Below are positions 53,230 to 63,749 of a stretch of 64,000 bases of DNA, one piece after another. The notes beneath the pieces are model-generated. The model did not search any database. It worked only from the letters and a program-made list of their open reading frames with translations, and was not told the DNA's origin. How positions within the stretch are numbered: position 1 is the stretch's first letter; each line of letters begins with the position of its first letter. This stretch comes from Cladocopium goreaui (taxonomy: Eukaryota; Sar; Dinophyceae; Suessiales; Symbiodiniaceae): the NCBI GenBank assembly GCA_947184155.2, contig CAMXCT020006629.1, positions 200,001 through 264,000 of the forward strand, given 5' to 3'. Both the position numbers and the translations under genes were made by a program.

Positions 53230-53755
53230 AAGTACTTCCCAGTACTGATGTCTACTACAAAAGCTTGCAAAAACCACTTCCCAGTACTACTTTGTACTAC
53301 AAAGCTTGCACAAAACACTTCCCAGTACTACTTTGTACTACAAAGCTTGCACAAAGCACTCCCCAGTACTACTTTGTACTACAAAGCTTGCACAAACTAC
53401 TTCCCAGTACTACTTTGTACTACAAAGCTTGCACAAAGCACTCCCCAGTACTACTTTGTACTACAAAGCTTGCACAAAACACTTTCCAGTACTACTTTGT
53501 ACTACAAAGCTTGCACAAAGCATTTCCCAGTACTACTTTGTACTACAAAGCTTGCACAAAGCACTTCCCAGTACTACTTTGTAATACAAAGCTTGCACGA
53601 AGTATTTCCGAGTACTACTTTGTACTACAAAGCTTGCACAAAGTATTTCCCAGTACTACTTTGTACTACAAAGCTTGCACAAACTACTTCCCAGTACTAC
53701 TTTGTACTACAAAGCTTGCACAAAACACGTTCCAGTACTACTTTGTACTACAAAG
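53230..53755. repeat. 41-bp tandem repeat (copy B), about 13 units
   Basis: Unit of 41 bp with TTCCCAGTACTACTTTGTAC and CAAAGCTTGCACAAA, nearly identical between copies. Confidence 0.97.
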
Positions 53756-54550
53756 CTTCTACACACATCAAGTTCTTTCGCAGAGAAGCTTTTACACACA
53801 GCAAGCTTTTCAAGCAGAGCAGCTTTTACACACAGAAGCTTTTACACACAACAAGCTTCTTCACAGAGAAGCTTTCACACACAGCAAGCGTTTACACACA
53901 GAACACTTACACACAGTGCTTTTACACATGGCAAGCGTTTACACACAGAAACTTTTGCACAGAGACGCTTTTACACACAGAGAGGCTTTTACACACAGCA
54001 AGCTTTTACACACAAAATCTTTTTCACACAGCAAGCTTTCAAACACAGCAAGCGTTCACACACAGAACACTTACACACAGTGCTTTTACACATGGCAAGC
54101 GTTTACACAGAAGCTTTTAAACAGAGAAGCTTTTACACACAACAAGCTTTTACACAGAGAAGCTTTACACAGCAAGCTTTCACACACAGCAAGCTTCTTC
54201 ACAGAGAAGCTTTTACACACAGCAAGCTTTCACACACAGCAAGCGTTTACACACACAGAACGCTTACACACAGTGCCTTTACACATGGCAAGCGTTTACA
54301 CACACAGCAAGCTTTTTAAACAGAGAAGCTTTTACACACAACAAGCTTTTACACAGAGAAGCTTTTGCACACAGCAAGCTTTCACACACAGCAAGCGTTT
54401 ACACACAGAACACTTACGCACAGTGCTTTTAACACATGGCAAGCGTTTACACACACAGAAACTTTTACACAGAGACGCTTTTACAGAGAAGCTTTTACAC
54501 ACAGCAAGCTTTTACAGAAAAAGTTTTGCACAGAGAAGCTTTCTTGTACA
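53755..54550. repeat. TTTTACACACAG-type array (copy B)
   Basis: Degenerate short units as at 10010-11345, with additional GCAAGC and CATGGCAAGCG variants. A longer period of about 180 bp is visible (ACACAGAACACTTAC recurs). Confidence 0.93.
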
Positions 54551-54559
54551 TAATCACAA

Positions 54560-56030
54560 CAGGAAATGCAGCTCCAAAACCGGATCTCGACGCCAAAGCG
54601 ACAAAAAGACGATTTTGAAGCACTTTTTAAAAGGAATTTTAAAAGGAAAATTATTAGCGCCAAAATTGAGAAAATCTGCTGACAAATCACTTTCGCAGCC
54701 TTGATGCAGCCATTCCAATACGATTTACGATCTTCAGCTGGAAAAGACAATAGTATTACGCATGCAGCCGCTGCACCAAGCAACCTTGACGCAACCACTA
54801 CAATGCGATCTGCAGAGACTGAGTTGCAAAACACAATAGAACTACGCGCAACGGCGTCGGAAATTGTAGCTCCAAAACCGGATCTCGACGCCAGAGCGAA
54901 AAAAAGACGATTTTGAAGCACTTTTTAAAAGGATTTTTAAAAGGAAAATCACTAGCGCCAAAATGGAGAAAATCTGCTAACAAATCCATGTCGCAGCCTT
55001 CATGCAGCCACTCCAATACGATTTACGAGATCCAGCTGCAAAAGACAATAGTATTACCAATGCAGCCACAGCACGAAGCAACCTTGACGCAGCCATTACA
55101 ATGCGATCTGCAGAGATTGAGTTGCAAAACACAATAGAACTACGCGCAACGGCGTCGGAAATTGTAGCTCCAAAACCGGATCTCGACGCCAGAGCGAAAA
55201 AAAGACGATTTTGAAGCACTTTTTAAAAGGATTTTTAGAAGGAAAATCACTAGCGCCAAAATTGAGAAAATCTGCTGACAAATCACTGTGGCAGCCTTCA
55301 TGCAGCCACTCCAATACGATTTACGAAGTCGAGCTGCAAAAGACAATAGTATGACAAATGCAGCCACAGCACGAAGCAACCTTGACGCAGCCATTACAAT
55401 GCGATCTGCAGAGACTGGGTTGCAAAACACAATAGAACTACGCGCAACGGCGTCGGAAATTGTAGCTCCAAAACCGGATCTCGACGCCAGAGCAAAAAAA
55501 AGACGATTTTGAAGCACTTTTTAAAAGGATTTTTAGAAGGAAAATCACTAGTGCCAAAATGGAGAAAATCTGCTGACAAATCATTGTCGCAGCCTTCATG
55601 CAGCCACTCCAATACGATTTACGAAGTCCAGCTGCAAAAGACAATAGTATTACGCATGCAGCCGTGGCAAGAAGCAACCTTGACGCAGCCATTACAATGC
55701 GATCTGCAGAGACTGAGTTGCAAAACACAATAGAACTACGTGCAATGGCGTCGGAAATTGCAGCTCCAAAACCGGATCTCGACGCCAAAGCGACAAAAAG
55801 ACGATTTTGACGCACTTTTTAAAAACAATTTTAAAAGGAAAATTATTAGCGCCAAAATTGAAAAAATCTGCTGACAAATCACTTCCGCAGCCTTGATGCA
55901 GCCATTCCAATACGATTTACGATCTTCAGCTGCAAAAGACAATAGTATTACGCATGCAGCCGCACCACCGAGCAACCTTGACGCAGCCACTACAATGCGT
56001 TTCGCAGCATCCCGTAGCAAACCTGCACCT
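54560..56030. repeat. 298-bp tandem repeat (copy B), about five units
   Basis: GGATCTCGACGCC recurs at about 54582, 54880, 55178, 55476 and 55774, an exact 298-bp period. Each unit has GACGATTTTGAAGCACTTTT and CATGCAGCC. Confidence 0.96.
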
Positions 56031-56039
56031 ATCTACGGA

Positions 56040-57000
56040 CGTGGCAACACCAAATGACAACAATCATGCAGCCATTCCAATGCGATCTGCCACCACAGCT
56101 TCAAGAAACGCATAGAACTACGCACGCAGGAACAACCACTCGTTGCAAAACACATAGAAGGAACCAATCGCGTCCGGAACGACCCCAGCCGCAACCGCCG
56201 CACAGACGAGGTACCTTTTTCATCGCCGGCTGCAGCCACTTTACACGGAAAAACTCAAGGTTTCGCGCTCCGGCTTCCTCCCCAAAACATAGCCCATGCG
56301 ACATTCATGCAGATTCATGCATCCATTACAATGCGATCTGCAACCACAGCTTCAGGAAACGCATAGAACTACACCACAGGAACAACCACTTGTTGCAAAA
56401 CACATAGAAGGAACCAATCGCGTCCGGAACGACCCCAGCCGCAACCGCCACACAGACGAGGTACCTTTCATCGCCGGCTGCAGCCACTTTACACGGAAAA
56501 AAGCACGGTTTCGTGCTCCGGCTTCCTCCCCAAAACATAGCCCATGCAACATTCATGCAGCCATTCCAATGCGATCTGCCACCACAGCTTCAAGAAACGC
56601 ATAGAACTACGCACACAGGAACAACCACTTGTTGCAAAACACATAGAAGGAACCAATCGCGTCCGGAACGACCCCAGCCGCAACCGCCGCACAGACGAGG
56701 TACCTTTCATCGCCGGCTGCAGCCCCTTTTCACGGAAAAACACAAGGTTTCGCGCTCCGGCTTCCTCCCCAAAACATAGCCCATGCGACATTCATGCAGC
56801 CATTCCAATGCGATCAGCAGCCACAGCTTCAGGAAACGCAAAGAACTACGCACACAAGAACAAGCACTTGTTGCAAAACACATAGAAGGAACCAATCGCG
56901 TCCGGAACGACCCCAGCCGCAACCGCCGCACAGACGAGGTACCTTTCATCGCCGGCTGCAGCCACTTTACACGGAAAAACGCAGGGTTTCGTGCTCCAGC
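56040..57000. repeat. Approximately 240-bp tandem repeat (copy B)
   Basis: Units share CGCATAGAACTACGCA, GAAGGAACCAATCGCGTCCG and the CTCCGGCTTCCTCCCCAAA motif found in the 340-bp repeats of copy A, so the two are diverged forms of one family. Confidence 0.92.
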
Positions 57001-57490
57001 TTCCCTTCCTCACCACTTCCCTTCGTCACCACTCCCCTTCATCACCACTTCCCTTCCTCACCACTTCCCTTCCTCACCACTTCCCATCGTCACCGCTTCC
57101 CTTCCTCACCACTTCCCTTCCTCACCACTCCCCTTCGTCACCACTTCCCATCGTCACCACTTCCCTTCGTCACCACTTCCCATCGTCACCACTTCCCTTC
57201 GTCACCACTTCCCTTCCTCACCACTTCCCTTCCTCACCACTTCCCATCGTCACCGCTTCCCTTCCTCACCACTTCCCTTCCTCACCACTCCCCTTCATCA
57301 TCACTTCCCTTCTTCACCACTTCCCTTCGTCACCACTTCCCATTGTCACCACTTCCCTTCGTCACCACTTCCCTTCGTCACCACTTCCCTTCGTCACCAC
57401 TTCCCTTCGTCACCACTTCCCATCGTCACCACTTCCCTTCGTCACCACTTCCCTTCGTCACCACTTCCCTTCGTCACCACCCGTCATTAT
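57000..57490. repeat. TTCGTCACCACTTCCC 16-bp repeat
   Basis: About 30 units of TTCGTCACCACTTCCC with variants (TTCCTCACC, ATCGTCACC), some of which form a longer repeated pattern. Confidence 0.96.
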
Positions 57491-57658
57491 CACCACCCTT
57501 CATCAAAGTCAATTCCACTGCTTCTTATTCTTTTGTTATGTATTGTTATGTCATGTATTGTTGTGTGATCTACCACCCTGCATCATTTCAAGTCGCAGAA
57601 TTCTATTTGTCCGTAACACGGAAGTATTGCTTCCCAACTTCCTTTGATAATAATTAAT

Positions 57659-58430
57659 GCCAGTAGTATCCACACGAGCGGTAGAAATTGCCTCAGATTG
57701 GACTATAAGACATTTTTTTATCCATAGAACTTGTATGTACCATGCGCCAGGCAGGCCCGTGAGTGCGTGCTTTTTGCGACAGTGATGCGCTCTTCCAAAG
57801 GTTGCATTTGAAATTTCATCACTTCACACTGCATTCTTCTTATTTCACACTTCCCACTTCGCACTTGCACCTCACACCCCACACTTCATCTCATCTCATC
57901 TCATCTGAGCTCTTCTCACCTCATCTCAGCTTTTCTCAGCTCTTCTGCACATCGGAAAGCTTTTACTGTCAGAGAGAAGTTTCTTACACACAAAAGCCGT
58001 TGCGGGCAGAAAGCTTTTGCACAGAGAAGCTTTTGCACACAGAAGCTTGCGACACAGATGCATTTACCCAGAAAAGCCTTTAGAAACAGAAAATTTCTGC
58101 ACATGAGAAACTTTTACGGGGGCACGCTTTTACACAGATAAATTTTTACGCAGAGAAGCTTTTACACACAGAAGCTTTTACACACAACAAGCTTTTACAC
58201 AGAGACGCTTTTACACACAGCAAGCTTTTACACACAGGAAGCTTTTTCACACAGCAAGCTTTTACACACAGAAAACTTTTACACACAAAGTGCTTTTACC
58301 CCTGGCAAGCGTTTATGCGCAACAATCTCTTATATAGAGATTTTTCACAAAGCAAGCTTTTAGGCACAGAAGCTTTTACACAAAGAAACTTTTACACACA
58401 GGAACTCTCACACACAGAGCCTTTTACGTA
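57659..58430 (+). repeat. Higher-order repeat, copy C (truncated)
   Basis: It starts CCAGTAGTATCCACACGAG directly after the end of copy B, with a diverged head (ATGCGCCAGGCAGGCCCGTG), a short CTTCACA part and a TTTTACACACAG array, then stops. Confidence 0.8.
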
Positions 58431-58745
58431 CTAGAATCCCTTGCGCCGGCCACGCCAAACGACATCTGAACGTCCAAAAGTGGTCTGAGCATGTGGTGTC
58501 TTTAGCATTTTGACTTGGAAATGTGCTTCGCGCCGCAACGGCGTGCACTTTTTCGACAGCTCAACTTCCAAAAGTGGCCCGAACATGGTGTGTTTTGTAC
58601 ATGTTGACTTCGAAATGTGCTTCGCGCTACAACGGCGTGTACTTTTTCGACATCTCAACTTCTAAAAGCTCCGAAGCTGAGGTGTTTTGTGCATTTTGAC
58701 TTCGAAATGTGCTTCGCGCCACAACGGCGTGCAATTTTTCATCTC
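58431..58745. repeat. Approximately 90-bp tandem repeat, 3-4 units
   Basis: Units share GAAATGTGCTTCGCGC, CAACGGCGTGCACTTTTTCG and AACTTCCAAAAGT, spaced about 90 bp. Confidence 0.9.
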
Positions 58746-59315
58746 TCATCTGGCCAGATGGCTCCGCACCCGCCGCTTTAGCGAGCCTACTTTTCGACCC
58801 GCCAAAGCCACACAAAAACACAGTGAATCGCGACTTTGCTACCTTTTCACGAACCTGCATCTTCTTTCTTCTGACTCTTAGTCTTCTCTGATATTCTCTC
58901 TTCTTCTCTTCTTCTCTTCTCTGACTCTTCCCACCTCTGCTTTTCCATCTGTCCATATTGTCGGAAGTTTGACTTCTAAACTTCCTTCGACAATTAGCAA
59001 CATACTGTTCTTCATGGGGTTACTTTTTGAGAGAACTTTGAAATTATATCCTTGGATGCCTCAAACTATAGCATCTATAGCAATTATGTACTGTCCCTTG
59101 GGTGGGCTCAAAGCTGGGGTTATTGTTCGCTGGCAATTTTCCACTTAGATTCGGATTTGTTCTTTCGTTTTCACCTGTTTTTCTTGACTTGCAGCAAATT
59201 TCCTGGAAACCCTTTTTTGGGGGGTCAAAAATGGGCTGCAAAGGACACTTGACGGAAAATTGCCACTGTTCGCAATCAAGGAATTTCCCTTGAATGGGGG
59301 TTTCACAATGAATGA
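58746..59315. other. No gene recognised
   Basis: Includes a CTTCTCTTCTCTGA-rich pyrimidine tract at about 58860-58940. Possibly intron or 5' flank of the gene ending at 59959. Confidence 0.4.
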
Positions 59316-59393
59316 GGATTCCAATTTTTTTTTTTATCGTGACTCTGGGATTTTTTGACATCCCAGAGTCACAAAAAAAGAAGTTTGGAATCC
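59316..59393. ncRNA. Long hairpin, 78 nt (small-RNA-precursor-like or fold-back)
   Basis: Outer arms GGATTCCAA and TTGGAATCC, then T and A tracts, then a perfect 13-bp stem GTGACTCTGGGAT / ATCCCAGAGTCAC with the 8-nt loop TTTTTGAC. Size and shape resemble a microRNA precursor, but a fold-back element remnant is equally possible. Confidence 0.4.
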
Positions 59394-59506
59394 CTGTTAT
59401 TTTTGAAACCACATTCCAGGAAAAATTCTTTAAGGGCTCCAGCTCTGCTGAAGAGGCCCGCTGATTCACCTCAACCTTTGCTAGCTTTCCCAGCATCTGA
59501 GTCGCA

Positions 59507-59959
59507 GAAGATGTGGATGAAGCTGCGCTAGCAGCAGCTGAACCAGCTGCCCCAGAAGCTTGCACAGAAGCTGCACCAGGAGCAGGCTCAGTTGAAGCCA
59601 CACCAAAGGCAACGGCCAAAGCCAAGATGAAGGCAAAGGCTAAAGTCAAGGCTGTTGCCAAGAAAGCTCCTGGTGTTACTTCTAAGCCGAAGAAGGTAGC
59701 AAAAGCGAAAGCCAAGAACAAAGTCATGAAGGTTTTGAAAGAACCTGAAGCAGTTCCACCTGCTCCTGACCCAAGAGCAAAGGCCAAAGCCGAGGCTAAG
59801 ACTGGCAAGCAGATTAAGGCTGAGCCAGAGGAGGATGACCATGCAGAAGGAGAAGAGGAGGAGCCTGAGGAAAATGATGCAAGAGTTGAGACAAAAAACA
59901 TTGAATACACCAACATTGTCGTTTTTGAAACAAGAATGAATTCAAGCAACATACTTTAA
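59507..59959 (+). CDS. Lys/Ala-rich basic protein, C-terminal exon
   Basis: After GTCGCAG a frame runs to TAA at 59957-59959 (about 150 residues). It begins with an acidic/Ala-rich stretch, then a Lys/Ala tract (TAKAKMKAKAKVKAVAKK, SKPKKVAKAKAKNKV), then an acidic tail (EPEEDDHAEGEEEEPEEND). Composition recalls the tails of histone H1-like or other chromatin proteins, but no globular domain is present, so this is only a compositional likeness. There is no in-frame ATG at the start and a TGA lies upstream, so upstream exons are expected. The overlapping minus-strand frame (59044-59952) is a shadow. Confidence 0.55.
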   Translation, partial: EDVDEAALAAAEPAAPEACTEAAPGAGSVEATPKATAKAKMKAKAKVKAVAKKAPGVTSKPKKVAKAKAKNKVMKVLKEPEAVPPAPDPRAKAKAEAKTGKQIKAEPEEDDHAEGEEEEPEENDARVETKNIEYTNIVVFETRMNSSNIL

Positions 59960-60264
59960 TGCATTTCCAGGTGACAAGTACAACTAACTTTACACACAAT
60001 GAAGAAAATAATCTTGTAACAAGCATTGAAATATCTTTACAATAATCATGTCATTGCTGTACAATGTTCAAAAATTTAGATATTCACATTCTTGTTTCCA
60101 AAAAAAGTCCAAATTTCAAGATCTTGAATTATACTATTGAAAACAAACAATAAAGTTAAAAAACAACTTAGAAATTTACCCTTCAAAAAAACTAGTAGTT
60201 AGAAAGTTACTTCCAAAGTCATAATTAGCTATTTTGCTCCAAATAACTTACCTTTAGGGCACCT
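59960..60264. other. Intergenic region between convergent gene ends
   Basis: AT-rich, no features. It lies between the stop codons of the + gene at 59959 and the - gene at 60265. Confidence 0.6.
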
Positions 60265-60851
60265 TTAGTAAATTTCAGCAAGTGTGAATTGTCGCGTTGG
60301 AAACTTCCCGGTAGCCAGGTCCAGTTGGTGTCCACGGTGCTGGTTGAGCATGACGACATGAATACCTTTTCGCAGCGCCTCCGGTACTGCCTCCCAGCAA
60401 ACAAAGATAGACAAGGCTCACTTCTGGCATCACATTGATTTTTGCACATGATATCATGTGATAAAATTAAAAAAATCAGGGCACCAGTGATCCAACAGAC
60501 CAGTTGAGCCAAACCATGCTGTTTTAGCAACAGAAACACCTTGAAGTTGGATATATATATATATATGTATGTATGTATGTATGCATAAAGATATATACCA
60601 TCCTCCATGTATATCAGTAATGTGATTTGGCACAGTTTTGCTGCTAGGTTTCTCGGCCTGGAAGCAGGCAGACATCCACTCCCAGGTTCCAGAAGTCGCT
60701 GGCTCTGGACGCAGCAGACTCATTGCTTCTGTGTAGACATCGTATTCTGTTCGGCCAAAGTTGTACTTATCTGTGTCCACTTTGGCGACATTTCTGACCC
60801 ATTCCTGGAATGCCAGGACGTTGTCTTCGATAACAACATTCTTGTTTTGAA
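60265..60851 (-). CDS. Unknown protein, last two exons (minus strand)
   Basis: On the minus strand, exon 60851-60658 (after CCCGAG) reads NVVIEDNVLAFQEWVRNVAK, DKYNFGRTEYDVYTEAMSLL and SGTWEWMSACFQ. It joins in phase, through a GC donor and AG acceptor, to exon 60390-60265, which reads AVPEALRKGIHVVMLNQHRG and ends KFPTRQFTLAEIY then TAA. The segment KGIHVVMLNQHRG is weakly reminiscent of the ILEI/FAM3 fold (GINVVVLD-type strand), but I do not assign it. Upstream exons lie beyond 60851. Confidence 0.55.
60553..60598. repeat. TA / TATG microsatellite in intron
   Basis: (TA)n and (TATG)n in the intron of the minus-strand gene. Confidence 0.9.
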
Positions 60852-61260
60852 CTCGGGAAGGGGGAACACGAAAGCCAGGCGATCAGGAGGAGGAAGCAAG
60901 ATGGACAGGAGTGTAAACGGCAACAGGGCAGGTCGGCCGAAGGCTGTTGCGCGTAACGTCGTCTGTTTGTAGAAGCGCATCCGTTAAAAATGCGTCACCG
61001 CACTAGCATCCGGAGAACCCAGCAAAACGACAGCAAGCAAATTGGGTTATATAATGACTGGTAGCTGGTACCTCCCTGGGTCCCTTCCTCCCCTCGCCAC
61101 CAACTTAAATGGTCATAAAAAGATGATGGGGATCATGATGATGATGATGATGATGATGAATGATAGCTGACACAGGTCAAATGTCATACATCCATAGATT
61201 GATGCTTTTTGTCCCCACAGGAACTTTGCTCCAGGGTTGGCACCTGAGTGACGAGTGGCA
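60852..61260. other. No gene recognised
   Basis: Contains (GAT)n at about 61128-61160. Upstream exons of the minus-strand gene may lie here but were not found. Confidence 0.4.
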
Positions 61261-61269
61261 AGAGATGCT

Positions 61270-61825
61270 GCAGGTTTTACGCAGAAGTTTCTGCACAGAC
61301 AAACTTTTACACACAGAGGCGTCTACACAAAGAAACCTTTACACAGAACAGCCTATACACACAAAGGTTTGACAAGGAGAAACTCTTGCAGGCAGAAACT
61401 TTTACACAGCGCAGTTTTCACACACAAACGCTTTTGCACACAGATGAGTTTACATGCAGAGGCTTTGACACAGAGGAGCTTTTACACACAGAAGCCTTTA
61501 CGCTGTCCACGGCCGTCCACAGAAACTTTGACACAGAGCAGCTTTTGCACACAGGCGCTTTTAGATACACAGAAGCTTCTGCACGCAAACGCCTTTACCA
61601 AAAATGTTGTACACAGAGAACCTTTTACAGGCGCCTTTGCTACATTTACACGGAGTGCTTTTCCACGCAGAGGCTTTTACACAGAGAAGCATTCACACAG
61701 AGAATCATATACACACAGAAACATTTACACAGAGAAGCCTTTACACACAGAAACTTTTACAAAAAGAGGGATTGCACACAGGAATTATTACACAAACAAA
61801 ACTTTCTCACATAGAAACATACTTC
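61270..61825. repeat. TTTTACACACAG-type array
   Basis: Degenerate 14-17-bp units of the family seen at 10010-11345. It lies outside the higher-order repeat, so the family is dispersed. Confidence 0.93.
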
Positions 61826-62110
61826 TGAAATCTTCTGACCGGGGTACAACCCTTTAGGTTGGAGGTGGGGGAAACTATCATGGCACCATATACGAAAAAT
61901 ATCACATATAAACATGCTTCTGAGGGGTATGACCCTTTCGGCTGGGTTGGGGGGAACTATCATGGCGCCAAATAGGAACAGTATCACGATGTATCACGTA
62001 TAAACATAGTTCTGAGGTGTGCGACCCTTTAGGTTGAGGGGGAAGAGAACTATCATGGCACCAAATAGGAATTCTGAAGGGTACGAGGGTGGCGAAAGAG
62101 CCGAAATTAT
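61826..62110. repeat. Approximately 80-bp tandem repeat, 3-4 units
   Basis: Units share AACTATCATGGCACCA, AACATACTTCTGA-type words and ACCCTTTAGGTTG. Confidence 0.85.
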
Positions 62111-62199
62111 AACGTGGATGTCGAAAAGCCCTGCGTCAGTTGCAGAAACAGCCGCTTGACGTCTTATCTTCTCATCTCTTTCTCATGACATCTCCCTTC

Positions 62200-62460
62200 T
62201 GATTCATCTCTTGTCATCTCCTGACTTCCTTCGAAAACTACAAATAGCAGTCGTGAAAACGACCTTCCAGAACTACAAGTTGAAGGCGTGAAACAAAAGC
62301 TTTCGTGCAAGACTTCCTTCAAGAACCAGGAAGTTGAAGATGTGAAACAGAACTTTTCGTACTAGACTTCCTTCAAAAACTGCTGTTCTAAGTCGTGAGA
62401 ACCAAGCTTTTGCGCGAGACCTCCTTCAAAAACTACAAGTTGCCATTGTCACAGCGAAGG
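62200..62460. repeat. Approximately 60-bp degenerate repeat
   Basis: Four or five units with CTTCCTTCAAAAACTACAAG and CGTGAAAC-type words. Confidence 0.8.
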
Positions 62461-62639
62461 CTTAGGGGCACAAACGACAACCTGTGCCATGCTTGGTTCG
62501 CGCGACCTGCGTGGAGCTTTTCGTCATCTGCGCCCGTATTCAAAGACCATCTTTCGAGCAACTATAGCCCCAGGATGCCCCAGGAGCGGTTTAGGGGCAT
62601 GGACGATGAGGGAACCTTCTCTCTTAACTTATTTAGCTC

Positions 62640-63280
62640 CATTCTTCTGGAATTCTCAACATGTCTAACCTCCCCAAAAAATTGAAGCCTTATTGCCACG
62701 CCAGAAGAAAACAGCACCCAAACAATTTTTCCGCCACTGGGCAGAATGTGGGCAACCCTGATCTTAAATAGTGTGTTTGTTTTTGTTGTGGGGATCCTGT
62801 ATTGTGTCCATTTTTTTAAAGGAACATTTTCCTAAATCCTTTTACCTTTTCCTTTCCTTTAGCTTGTGTCTCTTACTTTCTTAGCTCCATTCTTATGATC
62901 AACCCTGATCTCCAATAGTGTGTTTGTTGTGGGGTCCTCTGTTGTGTCCAGTTTTTTTGAAGGGAACATTTTTTGCAAAATCCTTGTATCCTTTCTTTAC
63001 TATAGCTGTGTCTCTTACTTGCTTAGCTCCATTTTCCTTGAATTCTCAACATGTCTAAATCCCAAAATATAGGATGCCTTATTAAAACCCCATTGAAAAT
63101 AGCACCCAAACAATTTTTCAAGGGGGTAACCCGTTAGCAACCCTGAACTTCAACAGTGTGTTTGTTGTGGGGTTCCTGTATTGTGTCCATTTTTTTGAAA
63201 TGAACATTTTCCAAAATCATTTTTTGTCCTTTCCTTTACTATAGTTTTTGTCTCTAACTTAGTTCAATTCTCCTGGCATC
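62640..63280. repeat. Tandem repeat with GTGTTTGTTGTGGGG and TTGTGTCCATTTTTTTG
   Basis: Three diverged units share GTGTGTTTGTTGTGGGG, TGTGTCCA plus a T run, CCTTTCCTTTA and TTAGCTCCATTC. Spacings are unequal (about 160 and 240 bp). Confidence 0.85.
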
Positions 63281-63284
63281 CTCT

Positions 63285-63520
63285 CCTGTGGTTTCTGTGG
63301 GTTTCTTTATGGAATTTCTATGGTGTTTCTATGATATTTCTATGGGATTCCTATGGGGTTTCGTCGTGGTGCATATGATATTCCCAGGGGATTTCTATGG
63401 GGTTCATATGGGATTTCTAAGGGCTATGCTATTTCCATGGGGTTCCTATGGGACTTTTGTGTGGTTCCCATGATGATTTCATTGGATTTCTAAGGGGGTT
63501 CGAAAGGATTTCTATGATAT
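63285..63520. repeat. TTTCTATGGGG short repeat
   Basis: Degenerate 10-12-bp units (TTTCTATGGGGTT, TTCCTATGGG) for about 230 bp. Confidence 0.9.
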
Positions 63521-63749
63521 TCCCAAATGAGTTCTAAATAGATTGACATGAATTGAGCACATGAGCTACCCTTAGACTTCTTTAAGTTGAAAAGGACATT
63601 ATATAATATAATCAGCAAACTGATACGAATCGAAACCCTTTTTTCCCGAATTTTGTAGCGAAGCGTTCCCCGTTTATAGTCTGGGGGTCTGGGGGCTGGG
63701 CCCTTGTTCGCCTCGAGTGTCTCGTCGCGTCGTCGTCGGGTCGTTAATT

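Larger units (their letters stand above)
52453..57650 (+). repeat. Higher-order repeat, copy B
   Basis: It starts with the CCAGTAGTACCCGCACGAGG head and ends with CTATTTGTCCGTAACACGG and a CTTCCTTT tail. Order: CTTCACA repeats, a second partial head at about 52975, 41-bp repeats, TTTTACACACAG repeats, 298-bp repeats, about 240-bp repeats, 16-bp TTCGTCACCACTTCCC repeats. The order matches copy A except that copy A lacks the TTTTACACACAG array and has 60-bp arrays where copy B has 16-bp units. Confidence 0.85.

Noticed and set aside
52980-54704. Plus-strand frame of 574 codons and overlapping frames of 290 and 214
   Set aside because: They run through 41-bp and TTTTACACACAG tandem repeats; all frames are equally open and no protein-like unique part exists.
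59044-59952. Minus-strand frame of 302 codons
   Set aside because: It is the antisense shadow of the Lys/Ala-rich exon; it reads as low-complexity Ala/Phe/Leu there and runs through the hairpin region.
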